Source of the DNA: an uncultured Clostridia bacterium
GTDB lineage: Bacteria; Bacillota; Clostridia; Christensenellales; UBA1242
Direction: 5' to 3'
DNA length: 64,000 nt
Assembly: GCA_934754495.1 (NCBI GenBank)
Contig: CAKVHW010000001.1
Span: 124,001-188,000, forward strand
Of the stretch, positions 55,301 to 63,435 are shown in pieces. Position 1 is the first letter of the stretch, and each line of letters begins with the position of its first letter. The notes under the pieces are model-generated. The model did no database searches and had not been told where the DNA came from. It was given only the letters and a program-made list of their open reading frames with translations. Made by a program: the position numbers and the translations under genes.

Positions 55301-55796
55301 TTCCATCATAAGCACTACCATCAACATAATTAGCTTTTGGTGGATTACCACACAACCACTTTACTTCGCCAGATGATGCAGTGGAATTTAACCACGAGCG
55401 CATATTACTGTCTTTCCAGTAATTGGAACCATATTTATCACGCTTGTAATTTCTGCTGTGCGATTTCGAACGACTGTTGTCGCTAGTCATGGCATCATAC
55501 GGAAGAGTATCAATTATTTTGTCTGCAAGCATAAGGTAGCCTTTTTCATCAATACTCACACACTTCCAAATAATATTTTTGCTATTATATTTGCCAAGAC
55601 TTATATAATCACCAAGTTTTATTTGGGTGACATTTGTTCTGTTTGTTGACAAAGAGTTTAGAGTGTTTTCGGTTGTTTTATTTTCAGTGTTAGCAATACT
55701 TCGTATTCTCATTGCCTCACAGCCAAAAACAACAAGAACAAGTATTGTTGCGATTAATATTAAAATTGCACTTATTTTTTCAAAACATTTCTTCAT
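52356..55796 (-). CDS. Large exported M64-family metallopeptidase with DUF6273 domain
   Basis: A 1146-residue surface protein. Numbering here is from the upstream in-frame ATG at 55808 (subtract 4). An N-terminal signal or anchor (about 11-29) ends VVFGC, a weak lipobox. A DUF6273-like domain follows at about 64-310 (LGDYISLGKY, WLRTP, GVRPAFYL). The M64 peptidase core (about 370-690) has the zinc motif HELGHGLLGLGDEY at 566-579. Then come a MucBP-like strand set (INVEYKFEDGTEIPNA type), Cys/His-rich repeats (HRWGEW, CTEQAICAVC), an InlB-like repeat (KAGESITITADEP) and a C-terminal membrane segment. AGGAGG abuts the first ATG, so the second (55796) is preferred. M64 members include IgA-type proteases; a host-protein target is inference. 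Confidence 0.85.
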   Translation of the reverse strand: MKKCFEKISAILILIATILVLVVFGCEAMRIRSIANTENKTTENTLNSLSTNRTNVTQIKLGDYISLGKYNSKNIIWKCVSIDEKGYLMLADKIIDTLPYDAMTSDNSRSKSHSRNYKRDKYGSNYWKDSNMRSWLNSTASSGEVKWLCGNPPKANYVDGSAYDGKAGFLSDFTKAEIATMKTITQRSLVSHPEYKQGIYDGDGRSDLELNYDIQSVANNFESAYGENSTEKVFLLDVKQVNAVWKNFDSYYVGKNEEGTNWPYWLRTPVTDCNHDMRYVHNNGTIGRESPQRDYIGVRPAFYLDTNYYVATSGNGTLLNPYIGSAPDKMEDDYTVAEPEDDPNQEWDINIEQKLELTLGPYYSNDGKYANPTIPVYTIQKTRSDTENMVIVFCGEGYTKSQQQKFINDVKKVWRGAMQYEPYRSYADRFNVYALCTASESSFENGGSTFFDVVVSNKNSSSISTNMGNSWKNHIFERCIGPTFIEQIHDAHIPNNTEPDVMYWDDNKQYPPFYYVHNYINQFALLVNTTRNFGDAYTNLKSGFHYFITPSDSDRAAKTFTHELGHGLLGLGDEYLDRTSPQTDITSLNVTHTHDPNNVKWKQLLGFRKTYTCNALGYGNSYNSSFECLMRDTSFPLCEVCKLQGYKRLSQLVNGKNLYVANPEVKKYTGQYTTYSEFEDTSYTGYYNFANYHNNVILSGANKNKFGTNMRGEKIELRTIVQNLSETTERYITMKVWIKRADGSIGTTTSGNKLELTQTFTIPVWGDKNKFWPKGALEYTGSDFNSGLVNCSMIYQIPANAVLNSGDTVAFEVTDETGNVLANDNTETQIYANVNIEYKFEDGTEIPNAPRAVIPIPLGTTLNWTAPPTLLGHTFAKAEGQHETINGSGQTVTYYYTKQTNTHVHRWGEWISNGNGTHTRTCKKDGSHTETANCLGGTATCTEQAICAVCKAAYGTTKPHTYSDWKEEVSATETEFGTKGHYDCLVCGKHFDEAGNEITDLRIAKTGTYKVTVTGGTISGDTEFVKAGESITITADEPTTGKVFKCWKNERGEIVSTDKNYTFTVNSEVSLTAVYDILPLPDSETNDGKKHNNTLTSGKITGIIIGAVVFAGIGGFSIFWFAIKKKTFADLGIAIKSLFTKKNKKN

Positions 55797-56032
55797 TGAG
55801 GTTTGCATCCTCCTAATTTTTGTTTTTTTTAAGCTGTGTGAGATAGTATTTATTTTAGTTTTTTTGTTTTTATGCTCAATAGTAAAAAAGATTTTATTAG
55901 ACTCAAGTTTTACTTACTAATTATTTTTCTCATTTTATGAATTATATCATACATTAATTAAATTTCATATAAAAAAAGTCTAAATCAAATACTTTTTCCA
56001 AGTGTTAAATTTGTGCTTTTGGTTGTAAATAA

Positions 56033-56064
56033 AAAAGGACACTCATTACAAGTGTCATCTTTTT
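56033..56064. terminator. Hairpin terminator
   Basis: GACACT and AGTGTC around 7 bases with flanking A and T runs, after the zinc-ribbon gene on the minus strand. Confidence 0.7.
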
Positions 56065-56094
56065 TAATTTGTTTATAATACTTTTTGTAGCAAA

Positions 56095-56526
56095 TTATTG
56101 TTCTTTTCCACAACTTTTACAAAACTTGGAATCATTGTCGATTTTTGCACCGCAGTGTTTGCAAAATTTTGTATCTTTTATACCGTCTTTAATTGCTTTT
56201 GTTGTACGGGTTATTGCTTCTTCGTGAATTTCCGCATTAGTATTTGCCATGTTTTTCATAGTATCTTTGTTTTCACTTTGAATGTCACCAATAGTACCTA
56301 TCATAAATGCACTAATCTTCTTTGAAAAACCCCAGGTAATTAGTGTAAGGGAAATAGGTATAAGGAAGATTCCGATTACAAGCAATGGAATATTAGGAAT
56401 AGTTCCGTCGCCAAAAGAACCTCTAAATACTACTGTGCCTAGAATTATTAACAAAATTCCAACACCAAGTGAGGTAAATCCCAAAGCTTTAAAAATTGTA
56501 AAAACTTTATTTCTTTTATTATTCAT
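56095..56526 (-). CDS. Membrane protein with C-terminal zinc ribbon
   Basis: A 143-residue protein with two membrane segments (about 15-35 and 48-68), a helical linker, and a zinc ribbon CKHCGAKIDNDSKFCKSCG at the C-terminus (four Cys in two C-x2-C pairs). Such small proteins are common in Firmicutes; their role is unknown. GGGGAG before the ATG at 56526, and a promoter further upstream, show that the longer frame from 56625 is not used. Confidence 0.75.
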   Translation of the reverse strand: MNNKRNKVFTIFKALGFTSLGVGILLIILGTVVFRGSFGDGTIPNIPLLVIGIFLIPISLTLITWGFSKKISAFMIGTIGDIQSENKDTMKNMANTNAEIHEEAITRTTKAIKDGIKDTKFCKHCGAKIDNDSKFCKSCGKEQ

Positions 56527-56561
56527 TGTTTTCTCCCCATTTATTCTTATATGATTAACAA

Positions 56562-56591
56562 AGTATAACATATTACAATAATACCGGTCAA
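56562..56591 (-). promoter_or_regulatory. Promoter for the zinc-ribbon membrane protein
   Basis: On the minus strand: TTGACC (56591-56586), 18-bp spacer, TATACT (56567-56562). Confidence 0.65.
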
Positions 56592-56773
56592 CACTGTAAA
56601 ACTTATTTTTAAAGGATTTAAACAAAATAATTTTGCTTTAATCTACAAAAACTCTTGATTTTGTGGTTAATTTATAGTAAACTATGCGTAGTTTTTAATA
56701 AAACATATCTATTTACAAACATTTTTTAAATGTGTTGTTAGTAAAGTGTTTTTTAAAAATAAAAACATAATAT

Positions 56774-56861
56774 GGAGAGTTGGCTGAGCGGTCGAAAGCG
56801 GCGGTCTTGAAAACCGTTGAAGTGAGAGCTTCCTGGGGTTCGAATCCCTAACTCTCCGCCA
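56774..56861 (+). tRNA. tRNA-Ser(TGA)
   Basis: Acceptor GGAGAGT/ACTCTCC, anticodon loop CTTGAAA (anticodon TGA), long variable arm typical of Ser, T-arm GGTTCGAATCC and encoded CCA; 88 nt. It lies at the left edge of an accessory block. Confidence 0.95.
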
Positions 56862-56921
56862 TTAGTATCCAGTCTAACATGTTGTTTGGCTGGATTTATT
56901 TTGATTTTAGAGGTTTGTAAA

Positions 56922-57386
56922 ATGAATATCGAAATTCTTGCTCAATCTATTTTACCATTGTCTATACATGGTGTAAACCCACGAAAAATTATGGGCGATT
57001 ATAAATGGAAAAAAATAAAAAAAGAAAAACAAAAAGAAGCAGATCATCATTGTATGTGTTGCGGAGAATACGTTGAGCACGTTCCAGGTAATTATTTAGA
57101 ATGTCATGAATTATATGATATTGACCTTGAAAATAGAGAGTTTAGATTTAAAGATGTAGTTTGTATATGTAAAAAATGTCATCAGTTTATACATTCGGCA
57201 AGAACTAAATGCTTAGTGGAAGAGGGTGAAATAACACAAGAATATTTTAATGAAATAATGGAACGTGGCAATAATTTATTGATGATAAATGGCTTAGAAA
57301 AAAAAGACTTATCACAAAAAGAAATAAAAAATCCCAAGTGGGTTTTAATTTATGAGAATAAACGTTACAATAATAAGTCGTTTTAG
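56922..57386 (+). CDS. HNH-type zinc protein
   Basis: A 154-residue protein. The core has Cys44 and Cys47 (CMCC), then LECHELYDID with His62, then VCICKKCHQFIH with Cys83, Cys86, His87 and His91. This C-x2-C ... HE ... C-x2-CH-x3-H order matches HNH endonuclease-like zinc folds (McrA-type). The last His and the helix after it are conserved in position. It starts 60 bp after tRNA-Ser and may be read from the tRNA promoter; the AGAGG site near the ATG at 56922 supports this start over 56886. Function could be defence or element-associated DNA cleavage. Confidence 0.7.
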   Translation: MNIEILAQSILPLSIHGVNPRKIMGDYKWKKIKKEKQKEADHHCMCCGEYVEHVPGNYLECHELYDIDLENREFRFKDVVCICKKCHQFIHSARTKCLVEEGEITQEYFNEIMERGNNLLMINGLEKKDLSQKEIKNPKWVLIYENKRYNNKSF

Positions 57387-57483
57387 AAAAAACTTACTTC
57401 GTAAATTCTAAAATTTTTGGCAACTCTCAAAATCTTACCGCAAAAGAAGTTTGTTCTCACTTGCAAAACAATCAATAAAACTC

Positions 57484-57515
57484 AAAAAGGAAGAAGTTTA
57501 AACTTCTTCCTTTTT
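57484..57515. terminator. 32-bp perfect palindrome terminator
   Basis: AAAAAGGAAGAAGTTT and complement with no loop spacer, between the convergent HNH and HEPN-like genes; it overlaps the stop region of the latter. Confidence 0.85.
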
Positions 57516-58365
57516 AAGTTAAAAAATAAAACTGATTTATATAATCAAATTTATGTCCTAATGTTACAAGTCTTAATTTGCTATTATAATACAATTGTAT
57601 TTTATCAATATATTTCGGTATTTCAAGAGCTATTAAAGTCATATTTAATCTTTCTTTACCTTCAGCGTCAATTCCACCTTTTAAATTTCTTTGAATAAAT
57701 AAGCTATTGTCTTTATTTTTAAATGTGCAGATATAATCTACAAATCTTTTATACTTTACCAAATCAAAGGTATTTATAAACACCCATTCAATCATTTCGT
57801 TTTGTGACATAAAAAATTCATTAAGATAAGGCAATAAATCTATTTCTTCTGGTAACTCATCAAATATCTCTAATATTTTTCTCTTAGTTATATTAAATTC
57901 ATCAATCAACTTGGACTTATGCACACAAACTTTCATCTTTTCATTTATATTATTTTGCAAAGAAATAATAAATGATTTGTGTTGAGATATGTTTCTTAAT
58001 TCATATAAAAATCTATAACTTAATCTCATATCATAAAAAGTATGTGTTAGTTTAGTGAAAAATTTATCACCACATATTTGTTTCAAACCATTTAAAAAAG
58101 GTGAAAAGTTTCCTAAAAAAGATTGTATTACATTTTTTAGTTTTGTTGCCAAATTTGAGTTAATGCGATTATCGTGAACATTCCTTACGCATTCTACAAT
58201 ATCAGCAAAAAGCATTTCATTTTCTTCTGCAATTTGATACAATTTACCCACTCGAATGATTTCTTCAAAGTCACTATCAAATTCAGGATATAAATTTTTC
58301 TCATCTACCAATGTTTTAAGGTTGTATATTCCATCAATTTTCTTTTGTTCAATTAAATTACTCAT
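57514..58365 (-). CDS. Unknown helical protein with HEPN-like RNxxxH motif
   Basis: A 283-residue, mostly alpha-helical protein. The segment FLYELRNISQHKSFI has the R-N-x3-H motif of HEPN RNases (Arg124, Asn125 and His129 counting from the ATG at 58365) in a suitable helix-end context. A second half of about 120 residues has no recognised motif. The start is set by TGGAG just before the ATG; a GTG 12 bases upstream (58377) opens the longest frame. It lies in the accessory block between HNH and STAND genes. HEPN assignment rests on the motif alone. Confidence 0.6.
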   Translation of the reverse strand: MSNLIEQKKIDGIYNLKTLVDEKNLYPEFDSDFEEIIRVGKLYQIAEENEMLFADIVECVRNVHDNRINSNLATKLKNVIQSFLGNFSPFLNGLKQICGDKFFTKLTHTFYDMRLSYRFLYELRNISQHKSFIISLQNNINEKMKVCVHKSKLIDEFNITKRKILEIFDELPEEIDLLPYLNEFFMSQNEMIEWVFINTFDLVKYKRFVDYICTFKNKDNSLFIQRNLKGGIDAEGKERLNMTLIALEIPKYIDKIQLYYNSKLRLVTLGHKFDYINQFYFLT

Positions 58366-58506
58366 ACTTTTCTCCACAACAATTATAGCATATTTGTAAT
58401 CGAAAATCTATATTTTAAAGTTTTAATATAATATTTATCCTAACCCTCCTATCACCAACATACACTTTTAAGTTAGAATTGGATAGCATTGACTCCGCCA
58501 AGTGTG

Positions 58507-58532
58507 AAATGGCTAGATTTAGCCATTTTTTT
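58507..58532. terminator. Small hairpin with T run
   Basis: AAATGGCTA and TAGCCATTT around 4 bases, then T7, in the 280-bp gap between the HEPN-like and 497-residue genes. Its upstream transcript is not identified; a short RNA gene at about 58430-58530 is possible. Confidence 0.5.
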
Positions 58533-58626
58533 GTTTTTTAAAGTAGCGGCAGGACTCATTTTATTTTGTGCTTTTATAAGCATTGTAATGAGTAAATAAA
58601 AATACCTGTTGTGTAAAAGAGTTAAT

Positions 58627-58655
58627 TTGACTTTTTAGTAAATATTTGGTATACT
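58627..58655 (+). promoter_or_regulatory. Consensus promoter with the start codon at +1
   Basis: TTGACT (58627-58632), 17-bp spacer, TATACT (58650-58655), then 6 bases and the ATG. There is no ribosome site. Same geometry as the promoter at 5393-5421. Confidence 0.75.
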
Positions 58656-58661
58656 AATTAT

Positions 58662-60155
58662 ATGGAAATTAAGAAAATTTTAAGTGAAAAAGAGTTTAAA
58701 GATTTTGAAGATGCCGTTGTTAAAATAAAATTGGATTGTTTAATAAAAACCGAGAACGACCCAGACTTTCGCCGAAAAAATATATCAACATATATTGATG
58801 TTGACAAAGTTGTGAATGACAACACCTTGTTTAAAAGATTGGCAAACAACTATCACAATGCAAAAAATTGTTTGGAAAATCTTTACAAAAAACATGAAGA
58901 TGAATACGTTGATATGTATGAATTTGAAAGAGAACTGTTTAACAATCTTAAAGGTTATGTGTCAAATCAAGCGGTTTTGGCATCTAAAAATGAATTACCT
59001 AAGCGAAAATTAACCACAGAAGAAGCGGTTAAATACGAAGAAGCCCGAAACCTTTACATACAGATGATTAGAAGTATTGATAAAGGGCATGCTGACTCGC
59101 AATTGATTGCCGAATCGCTAAAAACCCTACCATTGGAAATACTAGCCGACTATGTGGACAAAGTGGAAAAAGTGGTTGAAGAAAGGTATAACAAACCAAA
59201 CAACAACAGCCCAAGAATGGCTATTTTGCACGATTATTTATCCACAATCGTTCCATTTTCAAGTACTTACGGCAACAATCTTGTTACACAAAAAATAGAT
59301 ATAAACACCACACGATTAAAAGGCTCCGACCCCAAATTTGCCTTGATGCCAACACATTTAAGAACCCTTGCGTTTCTTGAAAACCAACTACTGCTTAGCG
59401 ACACTGGGCTAGACAAACAAAACATAGGATTTGACGGATACAGATTTTTTAACACAATTACAAACTCAACCATTTTAAGTTCTACACTAAAACTTAATTT
59501 GACTTTTCTTAGCACAGCGGACATATCAAAACAATCAAACTTTGTTTTGGACGAAGACTTTGCCGATATGCTTATTTCAATCCACAAAGTTCACCGTAAA
59601 GTTACAAACAAAAATGTTATAACAAGCGTGCAGGAGGTTGATGGCGACACAATAATAACAACCAAAACTTTGTTTAAGCCTGTTTTTGATGATTTGCCAA
59701 AGGCAAGAAAGACTTATGTTCAGCTGTGTATGGGGTTGGGACATTTTTGCAAAGTTAAGGAATACAACAAAACAAAAAACACATTTAATATTGAATTGTA
59801 TTACTTTGCCGACCCAAACAGCACAAACGGCATACAACTTCTACGCTTAGATAAAGTGGCAGATATGTTTAAGGGCAAACCAGCGAGTCACAACCTTCGT
59901 GGTAAAGAAAAAATTGAAACAACCATGCATATACACAAATATAATCTTGTAGATGCTGTTTTAAAAAACTACCAAAGTCCAGATAGTCTTGGTAAAATGG
60001 ATATATCGTACAACTTTATCACTGTTTCAAAACCCAATATATATGCGGCAGAAGAACTTTTTAACAATAAATGTGGAATATATAACAAAGCTCTAAACAA
60101 CAAAAATAGAAAGTTTTTTGAAAGAAAGCCCCCACTTCCAGACATGGAAAAGTAA
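58662..60155 (+). CDS. Hypothetical 497-residue protein, unknown family
   Basis: A soluble, Lys/Asn/Asp-rich protein. The N-terminal third is helical and charged (about 1-170), the middle has strands, and the last part includes TTMHIHKYNLVDAVLKNYQSP. No catalytic or membrane signature is recognised. The ATG lies 6 bases after a consensus -10, so the mRNA is probably leaderless. It has its own terminator at 60251-60284. Neighbours are accessory or defence-like, but nothing ties the protein to them directly. Confidence 0.7.
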   Translation: MEIKKILSEKEFKDFEDAVVKIKLDCLIKTENDPDFRRKNISTYIDVDKVVNDNTLFKRLANNYHNAKNCLENLYKKHEDEYVDMYEFERELFNNLKGYVSNQAVLASKNELPKRKLTTEEAVKYEEARNLYIQMIRSIDKGHADSQLIAESLKTLPLEILADYVDKVEKVVEERYNKPNNNSPRMAILHDYLSTIVPFSSTYGNNLVTQKIDINTTRLKGSDPKFALMPTHLRTLAFLENQLLLSDTGLDKQNIGFDGYRFFNTITNSTILSSTLKLNLTFLSTADISKQSNFVLDEDFADMLISIHKVHRKVTNKNVITSVQEVDGDTIITTKTLFKPVFDDLPKARKTYVQLCMGLGHFCKVKEYNKTKNTFNIELYYFADPNSTNGIQLLRLDKVADMFKGKPASHNLRGKEKIETTMHIHKYNLVDAVLKNYQSPDSLGKMDISYNFITVSKPNIYAAEELFNNKCGIYNKALNNKNRKFFERKPPLPDMEK

Positions 60156-60250
60156 CGATGAATTTAAGTATTAAAAGTTAATATTGTGCTTGTTTTTTAT
60201 TTGTTAGCATAAAAACAATTAGTATAAACAATAACAAAACTGAAGCTTAT

Positions 60251-60284
60251 AAAAAAGATACAACAATATTGTTGTATCTTTTTT
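60251..60284. terminator. 34-bp perfect palindrome terminator
   Basis: AAAAAAGATACAACAAT followed directly by its complement, with extra T bases, between convergent genes. Confidence 0.85.
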
Positions 60285-60320
60285 TTTAAAAATTTTGTAT
60301 TTAAAAACATAATTTAATGT

Positions 60321-60728
60321 TTAGTGTATGTTTGCTGTTGTGGAAATTAGAGACCATACAACGGCATGTTTTTCTTCGTTGTACTTATATTGAGATAGTA
60401 CTTTATAGACACCCAAAAACTTGCGACAAGAAATTCCTAATACATTTGTATATTTCAAAAAGACGTATCTTTCAGTGTTTTGTTTTATGTGGTAATCAGC
60501 ATCTGATATCGTTTTCTTCTCTTTTTCGCCTGTTTTATTGTTGTAACATTCATAGATGTGAGTTAAATCATCGTCTATCGTGTTTACCCAACCACCTTTA
60601 TTTGATCCGTCAACAGATAGAGTGGGTGACCATACTTTATTCCAAGAACATTTGTAATAACCTTTAACTATGTGCCCAAATACTCCTAGTATGTCTTTCA
60701 TGTATTTAAGCGAATCTCCCTGCTTCAA
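60321..60728 (-). CDS. Small protein downstream of the STAND NTPase
   Basis: A 135-residue, probably beta-rich protein ending FLKYTNVLGISCRKFLGVYK and a hydrophobic tail. No known family. The frame begins with a TTG (60728) that has AGAGG 4 bases before it; an ATG at 60701 is the alternative. It follows the STAND gene by 76 bp on the same strand, so it is likely a partner in the same operon. The pattern Y-x-F-L-x-x-T-N-V ... F-L-G-V-Y is reminiscent of small PUA- or HNH-associated nucleic-acid-binding tails, but this is weak. Confidence 0.6.
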   Translation of the reverse strand: MKQGDSLKYMKDILGVFGHIVKGYYKCSWNKVWSPTLSVDGSNKGGWVNTIDDDLTHIYECYNNKTGEKEKKTISDADYHIKQNTERYVFLKYTNVLGISCRKFLGVYKVLSQYKYNEEKHAVVWSLISTTANIH

Positions 60729-60804
60729 ATAACCTCTTTATAAATTTACACATTTTAAAAAAGATATTTTCTACAATGTTAATCTTAGTTGTTTACAAAC
60801 TGCT

Positions 60805-63435
60805 TTAAATATTGTTCCTTTTTGAAATGTTTGACACATATTCAATATGCTCAACAGCAAATCCTTGTTTTTTTTCTATTATTTTTCCAAGCTTAATAAT
60901 ATCCCCAATTTTGGGAGTAAAATCCAGCCTAAATCTAGAAAAATAAATTCCTTTAGGATAATCTAAGTTTTTAACAAAACCAAAATCTTCTCTAACATTG
61001 TATATTATGGCTTCTCCTTTATTTAATGATGCCAACTCTGAATCAACATCAAAGACATAGGATAACAATTCTTCTCGGCCATTAAAATTAGGGAATTCGC
61101 TTTTCTTTTCCCTTATAATTTTTTTTAAGCGTTTGAAGTTTGTAGTTTTAAATAAATTAGTATTATATTTTCTAAACGTTTCATTGATAATCTCCAAAAC
61201 CTTTTTGTTGGGGACGACATAAAACATATCTGTAAGTACAAGTGCAATAAAATTTAGAGTATCTTCATCTGGATCAGGTTCTTTTTCAACAGTGGTCAAA
61301 CATTCACTAAGTTTCTCTAGTTTTAAAGAAATGTTTCGATTATCAATTTTTTCAGCCTCTCTTCTTTTTATGTCAGACAATCTTAAATAAAAAAGATTTC
61401 TAGCAGTCCTATTTTTTTCTATATTGTGAAACTCAATTGAATCTATACAATTATAAGCCTCATCAAATCTTCCGCAACAAGATAAAATTTTCGTTTTTTC
61501 AAAAACAATATATTCATCTTTTTTAATTAGCTCTGCCTTATCCAATTTGTCAATTGCACCATTGTAATCATTTGTGCTGAGTAAAAATTTTGCATAATGA
61601 ATATATATCATTCTTGTTTCATTAATATCCGTTGAATTATTTAATGCTATTTCATATTCTTCTATTGATCTCTGAGGGTTTGTGCTTGAATTTAAAAAAG
61701 CACTTACTATGTTGCAGGCAAAAAAATTCGGACTTATGCGTTTTGCTATATCTAAAAGGTTGCTACACTCTGAGATGTTTTTGTTTTTATAGCAAGATAA
61801 TGCTTCTCTAAGATAATATGCCGATACGAGTTTATGTTTTTCACTAGTCGAAACAAAGTAGTTTTTTATATTGTAAGGATCTGTATTAAAATCTGATGCC
61901 AACTCTTGCTCAAAGGCAAACAATCTTTTTTGCTTGTTGTTAAGCCTAATTTGATCATATTTATCTAGTTTTAATAAGAATTCCTTTGCAAACTCAGATA
62001 CGGATATAACAGAGTCATCATTATAAATTGTTTGTTCAATAAAACTACTATTTATTAAATCATTTATTGCTTTTCTTATTTTTAATTCGTTTCCTTTTTC
62101 TACTTCCATAAAATAAAAAAGCTCGCCTATTGTTAATGATTTATTCAGAACAGATAAAACGTTTAATAAATTTTTCGCATCTTCACTAAGTTTTTCATAA
62201 ACATTCGACATGCAGAAATTTACAACATCATCCTTATGACTTAGTATATCTTTTATATCTTTCGCATCTTTACGTGATGATAGTGTTCTTACAAACCATT
62301 TTATTGCAAGGGGATTTGAGTGTAATTCATTTTTTGCATAATTTAATTTTTCATCATATGTAAAATAATTCTTAAATCCATACAATTCAAGTAAGGTATC
62401 GAAATATTCTAGCATATCTTCTTCTTTCAATCCCAAAAGTTTATAACGTGTTTCCATCTCACCCAATCCAATTCTTGACGTAATAATAACTTTTGCATTT
62501 TCAGTAAAACGAGAAAGGAAGTCTTTTACTTCTTCGGAGTTTATTGTTTCCAAGTTGTCCAAAACAAGTAAAATGTTAAATTTAGTAGATAAAGATATCA
62601 AATACTCTTTTATATCAACCTGTTGATCATTACCTCCAACAACATCATACAATTCTTTATACATTCCCGATGTATCAGTTATAGCATTTTCTATTTTTTG
62701 AAACTCATATTTATTTAGTGTCTTGGTTTTTAAAGATGTCCATAATATCAAATTAAAAGGCTGGTTTATATCATCAAGTAATTCATATAGTAATTTGATA
62801 GTTGTTGAAGTTTTACCAATTCCGCCTTCGCCAACTATACTTAAAATATGCACATTCTTTTTAAATAGTTTTTCCTTTATTTCGCCTATTTCTTTTTTTC
62901 TTCCAATAAAAGAAGTTTCTTCAAAATCAACGTCTTGTGGTAAATTTTCAATAACACTAAGAGATTTTTTCAATCTAATTTTAGATTCAAGCTTTAACAA
63001 CTCGTCGTTATTTGGCAAAATATTATTTTGAGCAAAATCCACATTTGTCCAACTAAACAGTGACAGCTCTTTACTGATACAATTAAAACATTCCTGCAGT
63101 TTTGGAAAATCATAAAAATCAAGTAGCCTTGGGTGCATTATTTTGTTTCTAATTCCTATTATTTCAGACAATGTGGAGTTGACAAATTTCTTTTCACTGC
63201 TTGTGGCTTCTAATTTTAATATATTATAATTAAATATTTCAATATATTGTTGTAAGTCTAAGGCTCTTAAGAAATCCTCAAAGCTGTTAATGGCTTTTTT
63301 GCTACTAATTTCACTTTTTAAGTTTGATGGAATGTCGTCTAATGTTAAAAACTGTAAATAATTATAAATAATATCTTCTTCTATTGAATTAATCATTACA
63401 TACATTTTTATTCGTTTTAAAAGTTTATTTATCAT
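60805..63435 (-). CDS. STAND NTPase: HEPN-like, NB-ARC, TPR, cold-shock-like C-terminus
   Basis: An 876-residue multidomain protein. The N-terminal helical domain (about 1-130) carries IGIRNKIMHP, an RNxxxH motif at 96-101. The NTPase begins FIGRKKEIGEI (176-186), with P-loop GEGGIGKT (202-209), Walker B ILLVLDNLET (288-297), sensor ITSR (318-321) and the NPLAIKW helix, the NB-ARC order. A winged-helix region and TPR-like helices follow (about 430-770). The last 65 residues (GEAIIYNVREDFGFVKNL ... PKIGDIIKL) look like a cold-shock/OB domain. Such STAND proteins often act in antiphage defence. It has a 135-residue downstream partner. The first ATG, after AAAGG, is retained. Confidence 0.8.
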   Translation of the reverse strand: MINKLLKRIKMYVMINSIEEDIIYNYLQFLTLDDIPSNLKSEISSKKAINSFEDFLRALDLQQYIEIFNYNILKLEATSSEKKFVNSTLSEIIGIRNKIMHPRLLDFYDFPKLQECFNCISKELSLFSWTNVDFAQNNILPNNDELLKLESKIRLKKSLSVIENLPQDVDFEETSFIGRKKEIGEIKEKLFKKNVHILSIVGEGGIGKTSTTIKLLYELLDDINQPFNLILWTSLKTKTLNKYEFQKIENAITDTSGMYKELYDVVGGNDQQVDIKEYLISLSTKFNILLVLDNLETINSEEVKDFLSRFTENAKVIITSRIGLGEMETRYKLLGLKEEDMLEYFDTLLELYGFKNYFTYDEKLNYAKNELHSNPLAIKWFVRTLSSRKDAKDIKDILSHKDDVVNFCMSNVYEKLSEDAKNLLNVLSVLNKSLTIGELFYFMEVEKGNELKIRKAINDLINSSFIEQTIYNDDSVISVSEFAKEFLLKLDKYDQIRLNNKQKRLFAFEQELASDFNTDPYNIKNYFVSTSEKHKLVSAYYLREALSCYKNKNISECSNLLDIAKRISPNFFACNIVSAFLNSSTNPQRSIEEYEIALNNSTDINETRMIYIHYAKFLLSTNDYNGAIDKLDKAELIKKDEYIVFEKTKILSCCGRFDEAYNCIDSIEFHNIEKNRTARNLFYLRLSDIKRREAEKIDNRNISLKLEKLSECLTTVEKEPDPDEDTLNFIALVLTDMFYVVPNKKVLEIINETFRKYNTNLFKTTNFKRLKKIIREKKSEFPNFNGREELLSYVFDVDSELASLNKGEAIIYNVREDFGFVKNLDYPKGIYFSRFRLDFTPKIGDIIKLGKIIEKKQGFAVEHIEYVSNISKRNNI

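Noticed and set aside
57417..57698. 93-residue plus-strand frame
   Set aside because: Runs through a perfect terminator palindrome and overlaps the HEPN-like gene; no ribosome site.
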